Of a stretch of 64,000 nt of DNA, positions 30,501 to 42,180 are shown piece by piece (the stretch's first letter is position 1; each line of letters begins with the position of its first letter). The notes beneath the pieces were generated by a model, which saw nothing but the letters and a program-made list of their open reading frames with translations, was not told where the DNA came from and did no database searches. Origin of the DNA: Trebouxia sp. TZW2008 (taxonomy: Eukaryota > Chlorophyta > Trebouxiophyceae > Trebouxiales > Trebouxiaceae); NCBI GenBank assembly GCA_002118135.1, contig BDIU01000005.1:208108-272107 (forward strand), in the 5' to 3' direction. The translations under genes and the position numbers were made by a program.

Positions 30501-33500
30501 CTCCTTTTGTGGTAGTGACATCTGCTTCTGCAATGCCCGTGGGCTATGGAGAAAGCAACTGCTGCCTGACATACACCATGTGCAGTTTCATGGCCTTCCA
30601 TTGACAGCAGGTGCACTGACGCAGGGCAAAAGGCTTGTGGCTGTGGCTGCTGCTAAGCGGCACACTGTCGTCATGACCAATGAGGGAGACATCTTCACCT
30701 GGGGTCACCGCGTTGTCACACCTCGCCGTGTTCAGCTAGCAGGTAAGCCTCTCTTGTTTTGGAAGCCTGGCTGCAAAGCACAGCTGCACAAACGTAGCAT
30801 GTACGAAAGCATCAAAGCGTCTGAGCACATATGGTGCAGTGCAAGCAGGGAGACCACCTCAACCTTGCTTGTTTTGCCTGCCAGGGACAGAAATTGCTTT
30901 TGACACTGAGTTTAACCCTGTCAGATGGGCATACCTGCATTTGGTTGACTGCACTTTTGGCAGAGGTACCACACTGCTCAACATAGCATTATCAGCTCAA
31001 CACCTACCTACCTTGTTTGCCCAAGAGCCCAGGCCCCACAGCGCAGTGTCATATGGCGTTCCTGTGTTTGTTTCATCATGCGGAAGGCAGCAACAATCAG
31101 CTGAACAGCAATGCCTCTGCATCAGCTCATGTTTGCTCTGTGTTGATGCTCATGTGCAAGAGCTGCACAGCGCAACGATTTCAGCCACATTACCATTCAC
31201 AAGGGCCAACCAGAGATCAGTCGTCTCCACGCTGTGGTTCACTGCCGTTCATACCATCATGAGCGCATTAGCTCACACTCCTTTCTTCTATAACTCCAGG
31301 TGCAAGGGCTGCACAGCGCAATGGTTACATAGCTTTCCACAAGGGTCAGGCAGAGATCAGCCGGCCCCATGCCGTAGCCATCACAGCTGGTGTGGCTCAT
31401 TCCTGCTGTCTCACCAGCAGTGGTGTGGTGTTGGCTTGGCGCTCTTGGGACAGCAATCTGGCTTTGCAGGAGGTCACTGCTGGATTGGCTGGCAAGAAGA
31501 TTGTCTCCATAGCTGCAGGTAAGCTGATCCTTGCATGCTGTCATTGTCAATGGGTAGTGCAATTTTCTTGGTGGCTGCCACAATCAGCAGCCTCTACAGT
31601 TTCTCCATAGCTGCAGGCAAGCGTTCATACGGTTGATGGTCACAATGGGTGCCTTTTGCCATATCCTTCATAGCCTGCCTGTGTGGAGGAGTGGTCAAGA
31701 TGGTCTGTCTGTATTTGCATTTCTGGTTGCATCAACAGCTATGAAGATGTCTCAATGTTCAAGTAGGTAGGGCACTTCTGCAATTTCTGTACCTCTTTCA
31801 CAGTATCTCGCAAGTTAGCTTGCCTGGCCTTGTTTGTCTGAACATGCTGGCTGCAGCAAGGAATGCTACATCATGTTGTTGCATCTGCAGGATCTCACAG
31901 CTGCCATGACACATGATGGCGCAGTGTACACATTGTATGTCCTGTCACGTGTATGTCCAAGACTGTTGGCAATGTCATGTGTGCAGGCAAGTACCGTACA
32001 GCTGCTGTGACAGATGAGGGCGATGTGTACATGTGGGAGGGCCTGTCAAAGCAGCACCCTCATCGCAAGAAGGCTGCCAAAGATGCTTCCTTGCCGCCAA
32101 GACCTGACAAAGCCGCCTCTCGCAAGCTGTCTCTGTCAGATGTCATCACTCCAGAAAGGCAAGCGCCCATTGCTGTCGATATTGGCCGAGAACTGTGTTC
32201 TCCTGGTCTCAAAAGCTGGGAATCAAAACAGAGCAGCATGTAGAAAAAGAGGGTTGCATGGCTGAATGCCGTTGCAGAGTTGCTTGCATTGAGTTGAGAT
32301 CCTCATGCTGCTGGCCTGAAACATTGCACTGCATGTGGATTGGCGTCATGTCAAAATTGGCTTGCACCTGTTTGAGGTCTTTGTTCTGCTGGCGTAAAAA
32401 GGCGCCATGTGGAGCTCAGCATCATTTTGAAGTAATTTGCACCTGATTGGGATTTTCAGCAGCACGCAAGGCTTGACTCCTTGGAGGACTATAAGATGCT
32501 GAGTGTCCTGAGGTAACAGCCATTGTGACAGCCACGTTAGGACACCCATAATCACACAATTACTGGTGAGTCAAGCCTGTGAGCTGCTGCAGGTGACTGT
32601 ACCCAACTCCCAAGCCTGACAAAGCCTTCTAACTGTCTGGCATTCAACAATGCCTGACTCTCAGACACCAAAGCCTTGCATGGTTTGGCAAGCACGGCGC
32701 ACAGCCAACTGGCTGTAGTACTGGGCACAGGCGACACACGTGTCAAATTGTATCATTGCAACCCAAATTTATACTTGCAATTGTGGTGATTGCTGCAGGG
32801 TAGAAGGTCTGAAGCGTGTCAGCAAGGCTTGTGTGGGTGAGAAGCATTCACTAGCCCTGCAGTGCTGGTGCCACTCCCCCAAGCAGTTGCGCCTGCCCAT
32901 ACTCGCAGAGGCTGCTGCCCTACCCGCCTCAACCCCCCGCCAACCCCCCTCTGACCCGGAAGACCTGGCAGATTTAGTCGCCCAGGCTCAAGAAGATGCA
33001 GAGTGGAATGCTGCAGCAGACAGAGCTGCTGGTGGCGCTAATGTGGCAGCTGCATCAGCTGCTACTGCAGAAGCTGCAGCGCCAGCTAGCATGGTTGATG
33101 CTGGTCTTGATGTTGGTGAGAGGATGCGTAATGATGGGGAGGAAAGTGAGTGGCTTGGACATGACTTCTGGCTAGGGCTAGAAGCTGCCCACAAGAAGAT
33201 ACAGGCAGCTGCTCGCGCTGAGGCAGAGTACGTCTTGACAGCCCCTCAAATGCTTGAGATGTCATTATGCAACGCTGTGCTCACCTCCCTCCATGCTCAA
33301 TACATATGGATTAGGTTAGCGCAGGACCAAATTGGTTGGAGACAGTTGATTACTCCAGCACGGACCTAGCTGGGCCTGCTGAGCCTGTCTAGCACACGGT
33401 TAGAATGAATGCATGAAACAAATGAATGATGTTCTGGCCTGGCTTGTTGTCTCATCCTGGCACGAGTCGGCTGGCTGTTGTTGTGAGCATGCCCCTGGCT

Positions 33501-36500
33501 GTTGACTAACATTGCTCTATTGGCAGCTTCTGGAAGCCCTGATGGAGTACTCCACAAGAAGTCTCTGGAATACGTTTCAATGTGTTATGATCTTCAGCTT
33601 TCAACAAGCTGTGACCAACAACAGCTGCACTCGTGTGAACATTCTGAAGGCTGCTGAGTTGCTTAGAGATACTGCAAGCCACATTTGTGTTTTGCAGAGC
33701 ACGTGCTTACTTCTTGGCTGAGGCACCAAGGTCGGACAGCCTGCAGCGCCTGTTTGAGCACATCATAGCACCTATGTATATTGCGCAAGTCAGTAGATCT
33801 GAGGTGCTGCACTAGTCTGAGCTGTGGTTATACTCTGCAGAGCAAGTGCCTACTTCATGGCTGAAGCGCCAGTGTCGGACAACATGCCTAGCCTGCAGCG
33901 CCTGTGTGAGCGCAGCATAGCAGAGCACCTTGTGGAGCCCCGTACCTGCCTGCAGATCATGCAGTGGGCTGATGCATGTGGCGCTGAAGTGCTCAAGCAG
34001 TTCTGTTGCGGGGTGAGCAAAATTTGCATGAGCACGGGATCTGTTTCGTAGGTGCATGGGCAGGACAATGTGTCCTTGTCATGTTCTGCCATCAGCACAG
34101 CTGTATGCAGTTGCAGTAGCGGCTGTCATGTTTTGTGACCAGCACAGCTGCATGCAGCTGCAGCAGCTCATGGCATTGTGCGTGATGTCTGAGGGCATCT
34201 TTGCTAAAATGCACTATTTGAGCAGGCCGCCGTATTTGATGCGTTGCAAGGGGTTTATTGGATTCTCTTGTCACAAGCCCAACTGCGTGCGGCTGCAACA
34301 GCAGACTGTCTAGCTTGCTCAGCAACTACAGGTTGTGCATACTGCAGCTGAGGACAGTGCTGGTACCTGCTGCTGAAATTTTATCCTGCAGGCAGTTGCC
34401 TGCCAGCTTTGAGGCTTCACTGTCTTGCTGCTGCTAATGCTGCTATAAGTTGCCACGTCAGGTCAAACTCCTGTCTGGAGTCCACTCTGTTGAGCGGACA
34501 TTTTGCTGCAGATCGCCCTCAGCAATCTGGACACTGTGCTGCTTGACGCGCAGGGTGAATTTGAAAACAACAAGATGCAACTGCCCGCTTAGCTGGATGA
34601 CATCACTGTTTGCTGCAGATTGCGCTCAGCAATCTGGACACTGTGCTGCTTGAGGCGCGGGGCGTGTTTGAGAACATTGAGCCGCACCTGCTTGCTGAGC
34701 TGGATGACATCCAGAAAGCGCAGTTCAGTCCAGAATGCCCGTCAGGGCTTCCAGACTCAGCTGAGCTAAGCCTGCTGTCTAGGCGCCCTACTGCTGCTGC
34801 CCAGTGTCTAGGTGAGTTTGCAGTCACCAGGGCTTTCTGCTCTTACAACTGCTGCCTTGGGTTCCAGTGAGTTCAGCTTTATACAGCATTTTCGCCTTAC
34901 TGCTGCTCCCCACTGCAACCAGACTCAGCTGAGCCAAGGCTGCTGTCTAGGCGCCTCACTGCTGCTGCCCTTTGACTTTGAGTTCAGGTGGTTGCAGCAG
35001 CCACAACTGCTGACACTGTCTGCCCAAGTCTGATGCTCCTGTAACAGCTGCCAAGTCTGCCTTTGGCAATGTTGGCTGTTACAGTTGCATGTTTACTGTG
35101 ACGCCTGATGCTCATTGCAGTTTTGAAATTCTCAAGGCAGTGTCTGCAGCTTCCCTCGTCTTTCAGTCTTCACAAGCTTTGTCCCAGTGAATCACCATAC
35201 GTAATGCGCAATACGCAATACTCAATACGCAATACGTAGTATTTGAGAGTATTGATCAATCAGGGTGAGTATTACCAGCAAAAACACATTGGTCTGTCAG
35301 GAGCCAACACTGCAAGGGCCTTGGACACTTTGCTTGTCTAGGCGCCACTGCACAGTTGTTTTGAGGTCAAAGGGCAACAAGCAGTGACAACAAGCAATGA
35401 AAGGCTACCGTGCTGGCACTCAGCTGAGGTATGACACTTCTTAGTGCTGGCACTGTGCCTCTTCATCAAAAACCCTAGACCCTAGGGTAGCAGGCAGAAC
35501 TATGATGCGAGACCACTCAAAACAGTGCTTTGGCTGTGCTGCCATGGTTGCAGAGTGTAGAGAGACCTCAAAAGGCTGTGTCAGCGCTGTTTTTGGGCCA
35601 CTTCTGCCGTCTGATCAGTCGTTACGGTCGTTACTGGTAGTTACGGGGCTACTCCGTATATCGGGGAGCGTATTAATGCAAGTATCGTTGATTCGAGCAT
35701 CGATACGTGCGTCTTTGTACGTATGAATTACGGAAATTGAACGTAGGGTGATTCACTGCTTTGTCCTACAAAAGCTGACAGTCAAGCATTATACATGAGA
35801 CCATGTTTGTGACCATTGCACAAGACACGTGATGCTTGTGCAGGCATTGAGGAGGGATTTGACGCAGAAGACAGTGTGCCTAGGCGCACCAGCCTTGTAG
35901 GACAAGCTCTGGTGCCTTCCCCCAGTGCTGGCCCCACTGCCGATCTGAGTCAGGAGCGCAGTTTCTGCAACCCTGAAGACACTGAAGAGGCCGTAGCAAC
36001 AGGCCGTCAGGTCAGCAGCCATGTCTCCAATGCATACAAGCAACTTGTAGTGACTGTGCTGGTGTCAGGTACTTTGTCTGACCTTCAAGGCATAGTCCTA
36101 GCTGCTGATTCCAGTCAGAAACGCAGCTTTTGTAACCCTGAAGACACTAAGGAGGCTGTAGCAACAGGCCGTTATGTCAGCAGCCTGGCCACCAATGTAC
36201 ACTAGCGTCTGTGCTAATCTTTTGCTGTGCTGCGTGACCATTAAGACACCCTGAGAGTGCCCATATCAGTCAGGAACGCAGCTTCTGAAACCCTGAAGGC
36301 ACCAGGGAGGCTGTAGCAACAGGCCAGATTAGCAGGCTGCCTTCATATCTCTTTGGTATGTCAGCTGATCCTTTTCCCGAGATGAGATAGCAGCACCTGA
36401 TCTGAGCAAAAGGAACAGCAGACATGCTACATGAGGTGAGGTGCTGTTATCTGATCTTTGTGATATGACAATGCGCCCTGGTCTGCCAGAATTCTACAAA

Positions 36501-39500
36501 CACGACAGTGGGGACCACCTTTAGCTGTGCTGCTGCATTCGTTGCTTGCTTTCCTGAGAGCTCAGTGCTGCAAACAAGCTGCAAATGCAACATTCAGCAT
36601 GCTCAAAACGCTCAGCATAATGCTATGGCTGTGCAAGTAGTCAGGAAATGTCACTTGACCGCCTTCTGGCCCTGCAGATCCGCAATCTGAAGAAGAAGCT
36701 GCAGCAGATTGAGGCCTTAGAAGTACGCAAGCAAGACAGGCAGCTAGATCCTCAGCAGCAAGCCAAGCTGGCACAGCGTGCAGAAGTCGTGGTCATGCTA
36801 GAAGCGCTTCAATCTGGAGCCTCTGTAGAAGAGGCACAAAAGCTAGCCTTGTCACATAAGGGCCTTGTCCCTACTTCATTCTCTGGCCTGCAGCACAGCC
36901 TCAGCATGCTCAGCATGGACAGCGCCAATTCAAACGGCAAGCCCAAAGCTCCTGGCGGGAAGCACAAGTCGCCAGCTGGCAGGGCAAGCAGGCAGGACCT
37001 GACTAAGCAGCCAGCATCAGACGCTCACTCAGACCAGGCTGCTGCTCCCTCAGCACTAGACGCAGCTGCAGCAGAGCTGTCATCAGCACACGCGCCTGCC
37101 AAACAGCCAGTGTCAAGCACTGCTGCATCAGCTAGACAGCCAGAGCAGCAAACCACCTCTTCTTCTGAAACAGCTGATGTCTCAGCCTCCCAAGATGCAA
37201 AGTCACAGGCGGCGACACCTAAGACTAAGCCATCGGCTTGGGGTTGTCTTACTACCTCTGCCAGCAGCCCAGTCACTGGTTTCAGAGTGAGTGGGTTCTC
37301 AACCCCGCAAGGGCAGAAGGCAGAGGGCAGTTTGTGGCCCAGCCCCCTGTTTGGCACCCCAGCAGCCCCTTCAGCAGCTCAAGGGACTGCTGGATTGACT
37401 ACGCCAACTTCTGCTGGAGCTGCCAAAAAGACTAAGCCTCCGCGCAAGGGAGGCTTGTCTATGTTCCTGTCAGGTGCGGCTGAAGATCTACAGAGTTCCA
37501 TACACAAGGCACTTTGGATTTGAGCCTGTACTGCAATATGTGGAATATGTGGAGGCAAAGTGCTGGGCATATCGCATTTGGGCTGATAACATTTGACTAC
37601 ATTACACTACATTATTGTATGACTGTCTCAAGACCCAGCTGCGGATCGTACAGACAATGTCGAAAATTGGTACAATTGAGCCAAAACTGAGAAGACTGAG
37701 CATGATGCATGTGGCTATTGCTCCTTGCTGCATGAACATTGTCTTAGGACCAGGTAGCTTCATCTGAGCACCATAAATGCCCACAACAGCACAAACTTCT
37801 GCTTGCATTATAAGTGCTGTGCATCCGTTTGTGAACAGTGTCACTCTTGATCAACTGCGACACTCTGCATACACTTGAGAGTCAGCGTCTCTGGTGCGCT
37901 TTGCTGCCTGGACATTCTTGAGACACAACTTCAAACGCTTTGGTGGTGCAGGTGATCTGGAGAAGGCAGCAACTCCCCCAACCCCTCCCCCTCCCCCTCC
38001 CCCCTCTGCAGCACCCCCAGCAGAGTTCTCCTGGGGTGGCCCCAAAGCCTCCCCTCAGGCGCTCACATCCCTCAGAGACATACAGAACCAGGAAGCAGCG
38101 TCCACAGGCAAGCGCAGCTGTTGCAACTGTCGAGTGTTTACGAGTTCATTCCACCTTTGCTGCAGGCAATGCTTGTTGTGTTGACGCAGCCCGATGCTAC
38201 GTCTCTGCGTGAGATGTCCAGTCTTGTGAGTCATGCTTCTGGCAGGGACAGTGCTGAAATTTCTGTGCTAACGCCGGGTATGCATAGCCAGAACACCTTG
38301 CTTTACAGATTTTTTGTTTGACCTCTTCTGTCAGGAAGATGTGCAACATAGCGCACCTGGGTTGATATGTCAGTCCAAAATGGCTCATCAACTTGATGCA
38401 GGGGCCATGCGCAGCAGTCATCAGCATCCTGGCTTATTAGGGACTCGCAGACCATCCAAGCAGGACTTTGGAGAAAAGGACAGGGAGAGCAGAGACTCGG
38501 GCAGTGAGCACCAGCAGGACCGCAACCGAGTACCCTTGGAAGCCCTAGTGCGCAAGTCCTCGCCCATAGCTGTGGCCAAGAAGGAGGAGCCTGCAGAACC
38601 GCAGGTATGCGGGGCTATTCTGCATCTTCCCCAAGAGCGCTGTCGTGCTTGGTACATGAGTGAAGCAAGAATTAGTTCGAGAGACATTCACACTACAAGG
38701 CTTCGTAAATGGCCTATCATTGTGTCAGGCCTATGCAAAAGCCATTTGAGCAGCGCAGCACATCATTAGACGGTCTGCGGGGTTCATCAATGAGAAGTCA
38801 ATTTACTTAGTCATCCATTGTCCAGCTCATATTACAGTCATTGTAGCACAGCACAGCACAAGGCGGGGCCTGATGGGCGCCCTTCCCCCCTCCCCCCCCT
38901 CCGCCCGTCCCTGGAACAGATGCAACAGCCCCTCAGGAAGTCAAGCCCAGGCTTGGATGCAGCAAAACGCACAGCATGCACAGCACAGCACAGTACACTT
39001 CAAACTGAATGCGGAAATTGGCATGCAGGGCCAGCTTGGGGAGGGATGATGATGGGCACTTCCCCGCCCGGTCCTGTAGTAGCTTCAACAGCCCCTCAGG
39101 AGGCCAAGCTCAGGCTGAGATGCAGCAATACAGCACAGCATGCACAGCACAATGCCCTTCGAATTCAAGTTTCAACCGCATGTGCATGCAGGGGCCAGCT
39201 TGGGGAGGGGTGTTGTTGGGCACTTCGCCGCCTGGTCCAGGGGCAGATGCAACAGCCCCCCAGGAGGCCAAGCCCAGGCTGAGTGACATACAGGCTGAGC
39301 AGGAACGGGTGCGAGATAGCTGTAGCCGCAGTTTTGGAGCTGCTGGCTCCTCCCCGGGCAGTGCTGGCCGAGACGGCTTTGCCTCCTTCTTGCACTGGTG
39401 AGTGAAAAAAATTGTTCAGCGTCACTGGTCTTTTTGTGGGCACAGCATATGGGCTCAACTGCCTTCATTTGAGCCCTGAAGGCGTTTTGCTATGTGACAT

Positions 39501-41123
39501 CTGAAGGGGTTTTGCTATGTGACATCTCAAGGGATTCTGCAGAGGATATGACTTAAAGCCATTTGGATTTGCACGCCCTTTGTCTGCACCTAGCTACATT
39601 GCTCAGTTTTGCCAAGAAGTGCAGGATGTTGTGCCTGTCTCACTGGCATTGTGATGTCAAAGGCGTCAGCAAACACAGGTGTGATATTTGGCTGACACTA
39701 TATATGAAACGCTACTGCATCTGGCAAGCATGCTGAAGATCCCCTTGCTGTTGATGCAGGAGGGGTGGGTCAGGGGGGTTGGGCCCCATGGCAGGATCCC
39801 CTCTAGGGGCCATGCTCCCTGCTGGCAATCGTAGACTTGTCTCTTGGTCTAACATTGCAAACGACGAGTCAACACAATTGGCAAACATGAACAAGATCAT
39901 GTTGCTGATGACGCAGGAGGGGTGGGTCAGGGGTTTTGGGTCCTGTGGCAGGCTCCTCCCCAGGGGCCATGTTTCCTGCTGGCACCAGCCCACACACAGC
40001 TAAGAAGGTGTACATGCCTAGCCCCCAACAGAACAGCAAGTGGTACATCAAGGTATGCTGCTCTCTGCTTGCAATGTCAATGTCATTATTATAGGTGTGA
40101 ATCATAAGCATAGCAGGTAGTGATACCAGCCCTCACACAGCCAAGAAGGTGTACATAGCAGACTAGCAAATGGTACATCAAGGTGATCAAGCTGCCCTCC
40201 TGCAAACATGCTCATAATAAGCAAGCCTGGCAAGACTGTACTTGTGCCCCACGCACATGGCATACATGCTGGTGAGCATGATTATCATCATTACGATGAT
40301 TATTACAATTAGTATCCTTGACATTCTGCTGCAAAAGTAGTGGCTTTCACCGCCAGCATATCAGCATTTGCGTGGAGTGGGTGCTATTCCCACGGCAAAA
40401 GGCATGGTTGTACATCACCAGCAGACATGCAAGTGGTCTATATTGCTGATGACAACAGAATTGCTTCTCTTGATGCAGGAGGAGAGGCCAGTGGTTGCGC
40501 TGCAGGACATCCAGTCAGAGGAGTACAGCCGGGAACTACAGGCTCAGCAGGAAGCTGCCACAGCCAAGAAGCAGGCTGAGGAAGCCGCTGCAGCAGCTGA
40601 GGCCAAGAAGGCTCTGAAGAAGAAGCAGCGCCAGCAGCGACAAGCGAGGGCTAAGGCTGCAGCTCAAGCACAGGAACAGGCTACAGCACCAGCACAGGCC
40701 GTCAACCTGGCTCACATAGACAACAGAAGCGCTGAACCCTCAGGCTTTTTAGCAGCAACCCACAGCAGTCAAGACAATATTGCTGCTTTGGCTGACACTG
40801 CTGAAGCAGCAACTGGCCGTGTCCCTTCTGCTAATACCAGCCAGAGGAGCAATCCGAATCGGCAGCGCAACAGAAGGGCGTCAGATGAACAGCACACCAT
40901 CAGAAACAACAAAGGGCAGGTTTTGACAAGTCAGCAGGAAGGGAATGCAGCTGGGGGCACGCATCAGTCAGGTGTCACAGCATCAGGGGCAGATAGGAAG
41001 CCTCGTGTATTGGAAGTCAGAAGACCTCAGCAAGCTCAGTCTAGCAAAGGCCATGGCATGCATAAGCCTATCACGCCACAAGCTGCAGCAAAAGATGCTG
41101 CTGCCGCTACTGCCCAAAGTTAA
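27521..41123 (+). CDS. ankyrin-RCC1 protein resembling Arabidopsis At3g03790
   Basis: Nineteen exons: 27521-27559, 27656-27738, 27819-27912, 28417-28678, 29083-29296, 30162-30336, 30625-30742, 31300-31518, 31987-32158, 32799-33227, 33841-34012, 34619-34811, 35844-36010, 36678-37473, 37952-38107, 38402-38604, 39192-39397, 39917-40052, 40479-41123; 1492 residues. Parts in order: two ankyrin repeats (GWTALHRAFYWGNFRCAAVL, GRTALDLL); an RCC1 propeller with repeated KHTAVLTDQG and SWGANDQGQLGYG motifs; a helical BACK-like block (LQRLCERSIAEHLVEPRTCL, LSNLDTVLLEA). The rest is a long disordered Ala/Gln/Ser-rich half with KKKLQQIEAL, LTSLRDIQNQE and VALQDIQSEE motifs and a coiled basic end. The animal relative IBTK has the same order with BTB domains; no BTB is seen here. 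RCC1 propellers often act as exchange factors or adaptors, but the role here is unknown. Two introns appear to use GC donors (32159 and 38108). Confidence 0.9.
29868..30095 (+). pseudogene. two decayed copies of RCC1 exon 30162-30336
   Basis: The copy at 29888-29940 reads VAVAAANKHTAMLTNQE. The copy at 29991-30092 follows a TTTGCAG acceptor and reads VTSLKQRVVAVAAANKHTAV before a stop. The true exon begins KVTSLKQRVVAVAAANKHTA. Both lie upstream in the intron, and the nearer copy is the better preserved. Confidence 0.85.
31150..31255 (+). pseudogene. decayed copy of exon 31300-31518, head portion
   Basis: GTGCAAGAGCTGCACAGCGC, then CATTCACAAGGGCCAACCAG, then AGATCAGTCGTC parallel the true exon head (GTGCAAGGGCTGCACAGCGC, CTTTCCACAAGGGTCAGGCA). 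The frame is lost. A short copy of the exon tail and donor (TCTCCATAGCTGCAGGCAAG) lies at 31602-31621. Confidence 0.85.
31885..31940 (+). pseudogene. decayed copy of exon 31987-32158, head portion
   Basis: After TCTGCAG it reads LTAAMTHDGAVYT, paralleling RTAAVTDEGDVYM in the true exon 100 bp downstream. No acceptor gives the required phase. Confidence 0.6.
33690..33775 (+). pseudogene. decayed copy of exon 33841-34012
   Basis: GTTTTGCAGAGCACGTGCTT then ACTTCTTGGCTGAGGCACCA, GGTCGGACAGCCTGCAGCGC repeat the true exon (TCTGCAGAGCAAGTGCCTAC), with a 9-base gap and substitutions. Confidence 0.85.
34500..34970 (+). pseudogene. copies flanking exon 34619-34811 on both sides
   Basis: The upstream copy, 34502-34608, carries CAGCAATCTGGACACTGTGC, GAATTTGAAAAC and AGCTGGATGACATCA but has a stop. 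The downstream copy, 34919-34970, repeats AGACTCAGCTGAGCCAAGG and CTGCTGTCTAGGCGCC from the exon tail. The true exon is sandwiched between them. Confidence 0.85.
36090..36335 (+). pseudogene. two copies of the tail of exon 35844-36010
   Basis: CAGAAACGCAGCTTTTGTAA, CCCTGAAGACACTAAGGAGG and CTGTAGCAACAGGCCG at 36115-36172, and a more decayed copy at 36257-36333, repeat the end of the true exon (RSFCNPEDTEEAVATGR) and run across its donor. Confidence 0.85.
38863..39130 (+). pseudogene. two copies of the head of exon 39192-39397
   Basis: Units of about 165 bp. The copy at 39022-39126 starts at a TGGCATGCAGGGCCAGC acceptor-like block and runs through CCTCAGGAGGCCAAGC. The copy at 38863-38962 is more diverged. 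Each is followed by an ACAGCACAGCATGCACAGCA spacer. The true exon opens GPAWGGVLLGTSPPG. Confidence 0.85.
39750..40185 (+). pseudogene. head and tail copies around exon 39917-40052
   Basis: The upstream copy, 39753-39832, follows TTGATGCAG and stays open (RGGSGGLGPMAGSPLGAMLP versus true RGGSGVLGPVAGSSPGAMFP). The downstream copy, 40123-40185, repeats CCTCACACAGCCAAGAAGG and TGGTACATCAAG with the donor but has a TAG. Confidence 0.85.
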
Positions 41124-42180
41124 CAGGCTATTGTAGTAACAGCTAAGGCGTTGTCAAGCGTCAAATTCCCTTCTAGGCCCAGGCATCAAGTGTGATTAAG
41201 TGCCTGTGTCTCATGTACAATGAATGAGTTCGAGAGCTGTGTGAGTGTGTATACAAATGAAGTGGTCTTAACTGATGAGCTCTACAAGGACGGCTGCTAG
41301 TGTGTGTCTTTGGTTTGTCTGGTGCATTTCTAGGAGCTCTGTCTCCTCTTTGTTTTGCTTATGATCAATCTATCAGTATCTTACAACTATGTACAAGATG
41401 GCAGTGATACTTGCGTTGGTGTTTTATACGCTGCGTGAAGCCTTTCAGGATATTCTTGCTGCACTTCGACCAGGGAACAGCTCCTAGAAGTACGAATGCA
41501 GTGCAGAGGATGGTTTATTTTGTCAATGCGTGGCGTGCATGCCACATAGCATGCATGTGCTACATTCGTGATGACACTGTATTAATGACGTATGCTTGCA
41601 AGGCTGCTGAGTGAGCATGATCGTTGCACGCTTCATCTTCTGTCGCCTGGAGCTACCAACCATTCATGCCAATGGCCTTTAAGACCACGTGCTGCTGCAA
41701 CATCTGCTATTGACTGGGTTACCTGAACCTGACTGAGGTATTGTCGTGTTGTCCCCTAAATTACTTTGAAATTGGTGCAACGGCATGTCAGCATTCAGTT
41801 CCCATGAGGATGCTGGCGGTTGGTGTCAGAACTGTGAAGCGCCAGATCATTACAGAACTCGCAACAGCAGCTGTGACTTGCAGGCTTGTGTCCCTCAAGT
41901 AAACAACAACATCAACGTGACTTGCACATGCTGTTGTATGCAAGCAGAGCACTCAGTATCAAACAACCAATTCATATCAGTGCCTACAGCCAGTTCAGCT
42001 CAGAACTGTGCAGATTGTGCAGTTTCACACCCAAATTGTCAGCTGCAAGCTTGCACTCGTCTGCCACAACAAGAAGAAGGGAAACAAAGAAAAGGAAAAG
42101 AGAACGAAACAAACAAAAGAAACATCGTTAGACCCATCAATTTGAATGGTGCCCAGCTCAAGCTTGCATGATGCTGGTCA
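41124..42180. other. convergent intergenic region, no gene supported
   Basis: Between the ends of the ankyrin-RCC1 gene (+) and RimM (-). A Cys/Asn-rich frame of 128 codons at 41785-42171 shows no family resemblance or splice support. Probably both 3' untranslated regions. Confidence 0.5.

Noticed and set aside
30839..31522. Long frame of 227 codons across ankyrin-RCC1 introns
   Set aside because: It is out of frame with the RCC1 exon it overlaps and has no motif; the spliced model through 30742 and 31300 is in phase.
41785..42171. 128-codon Cys/Asn/Gln-rich frame
   Set aside because: It lies in a convergent intergenic region and has no family resemblance; it is likely 3' untranslated sequence.
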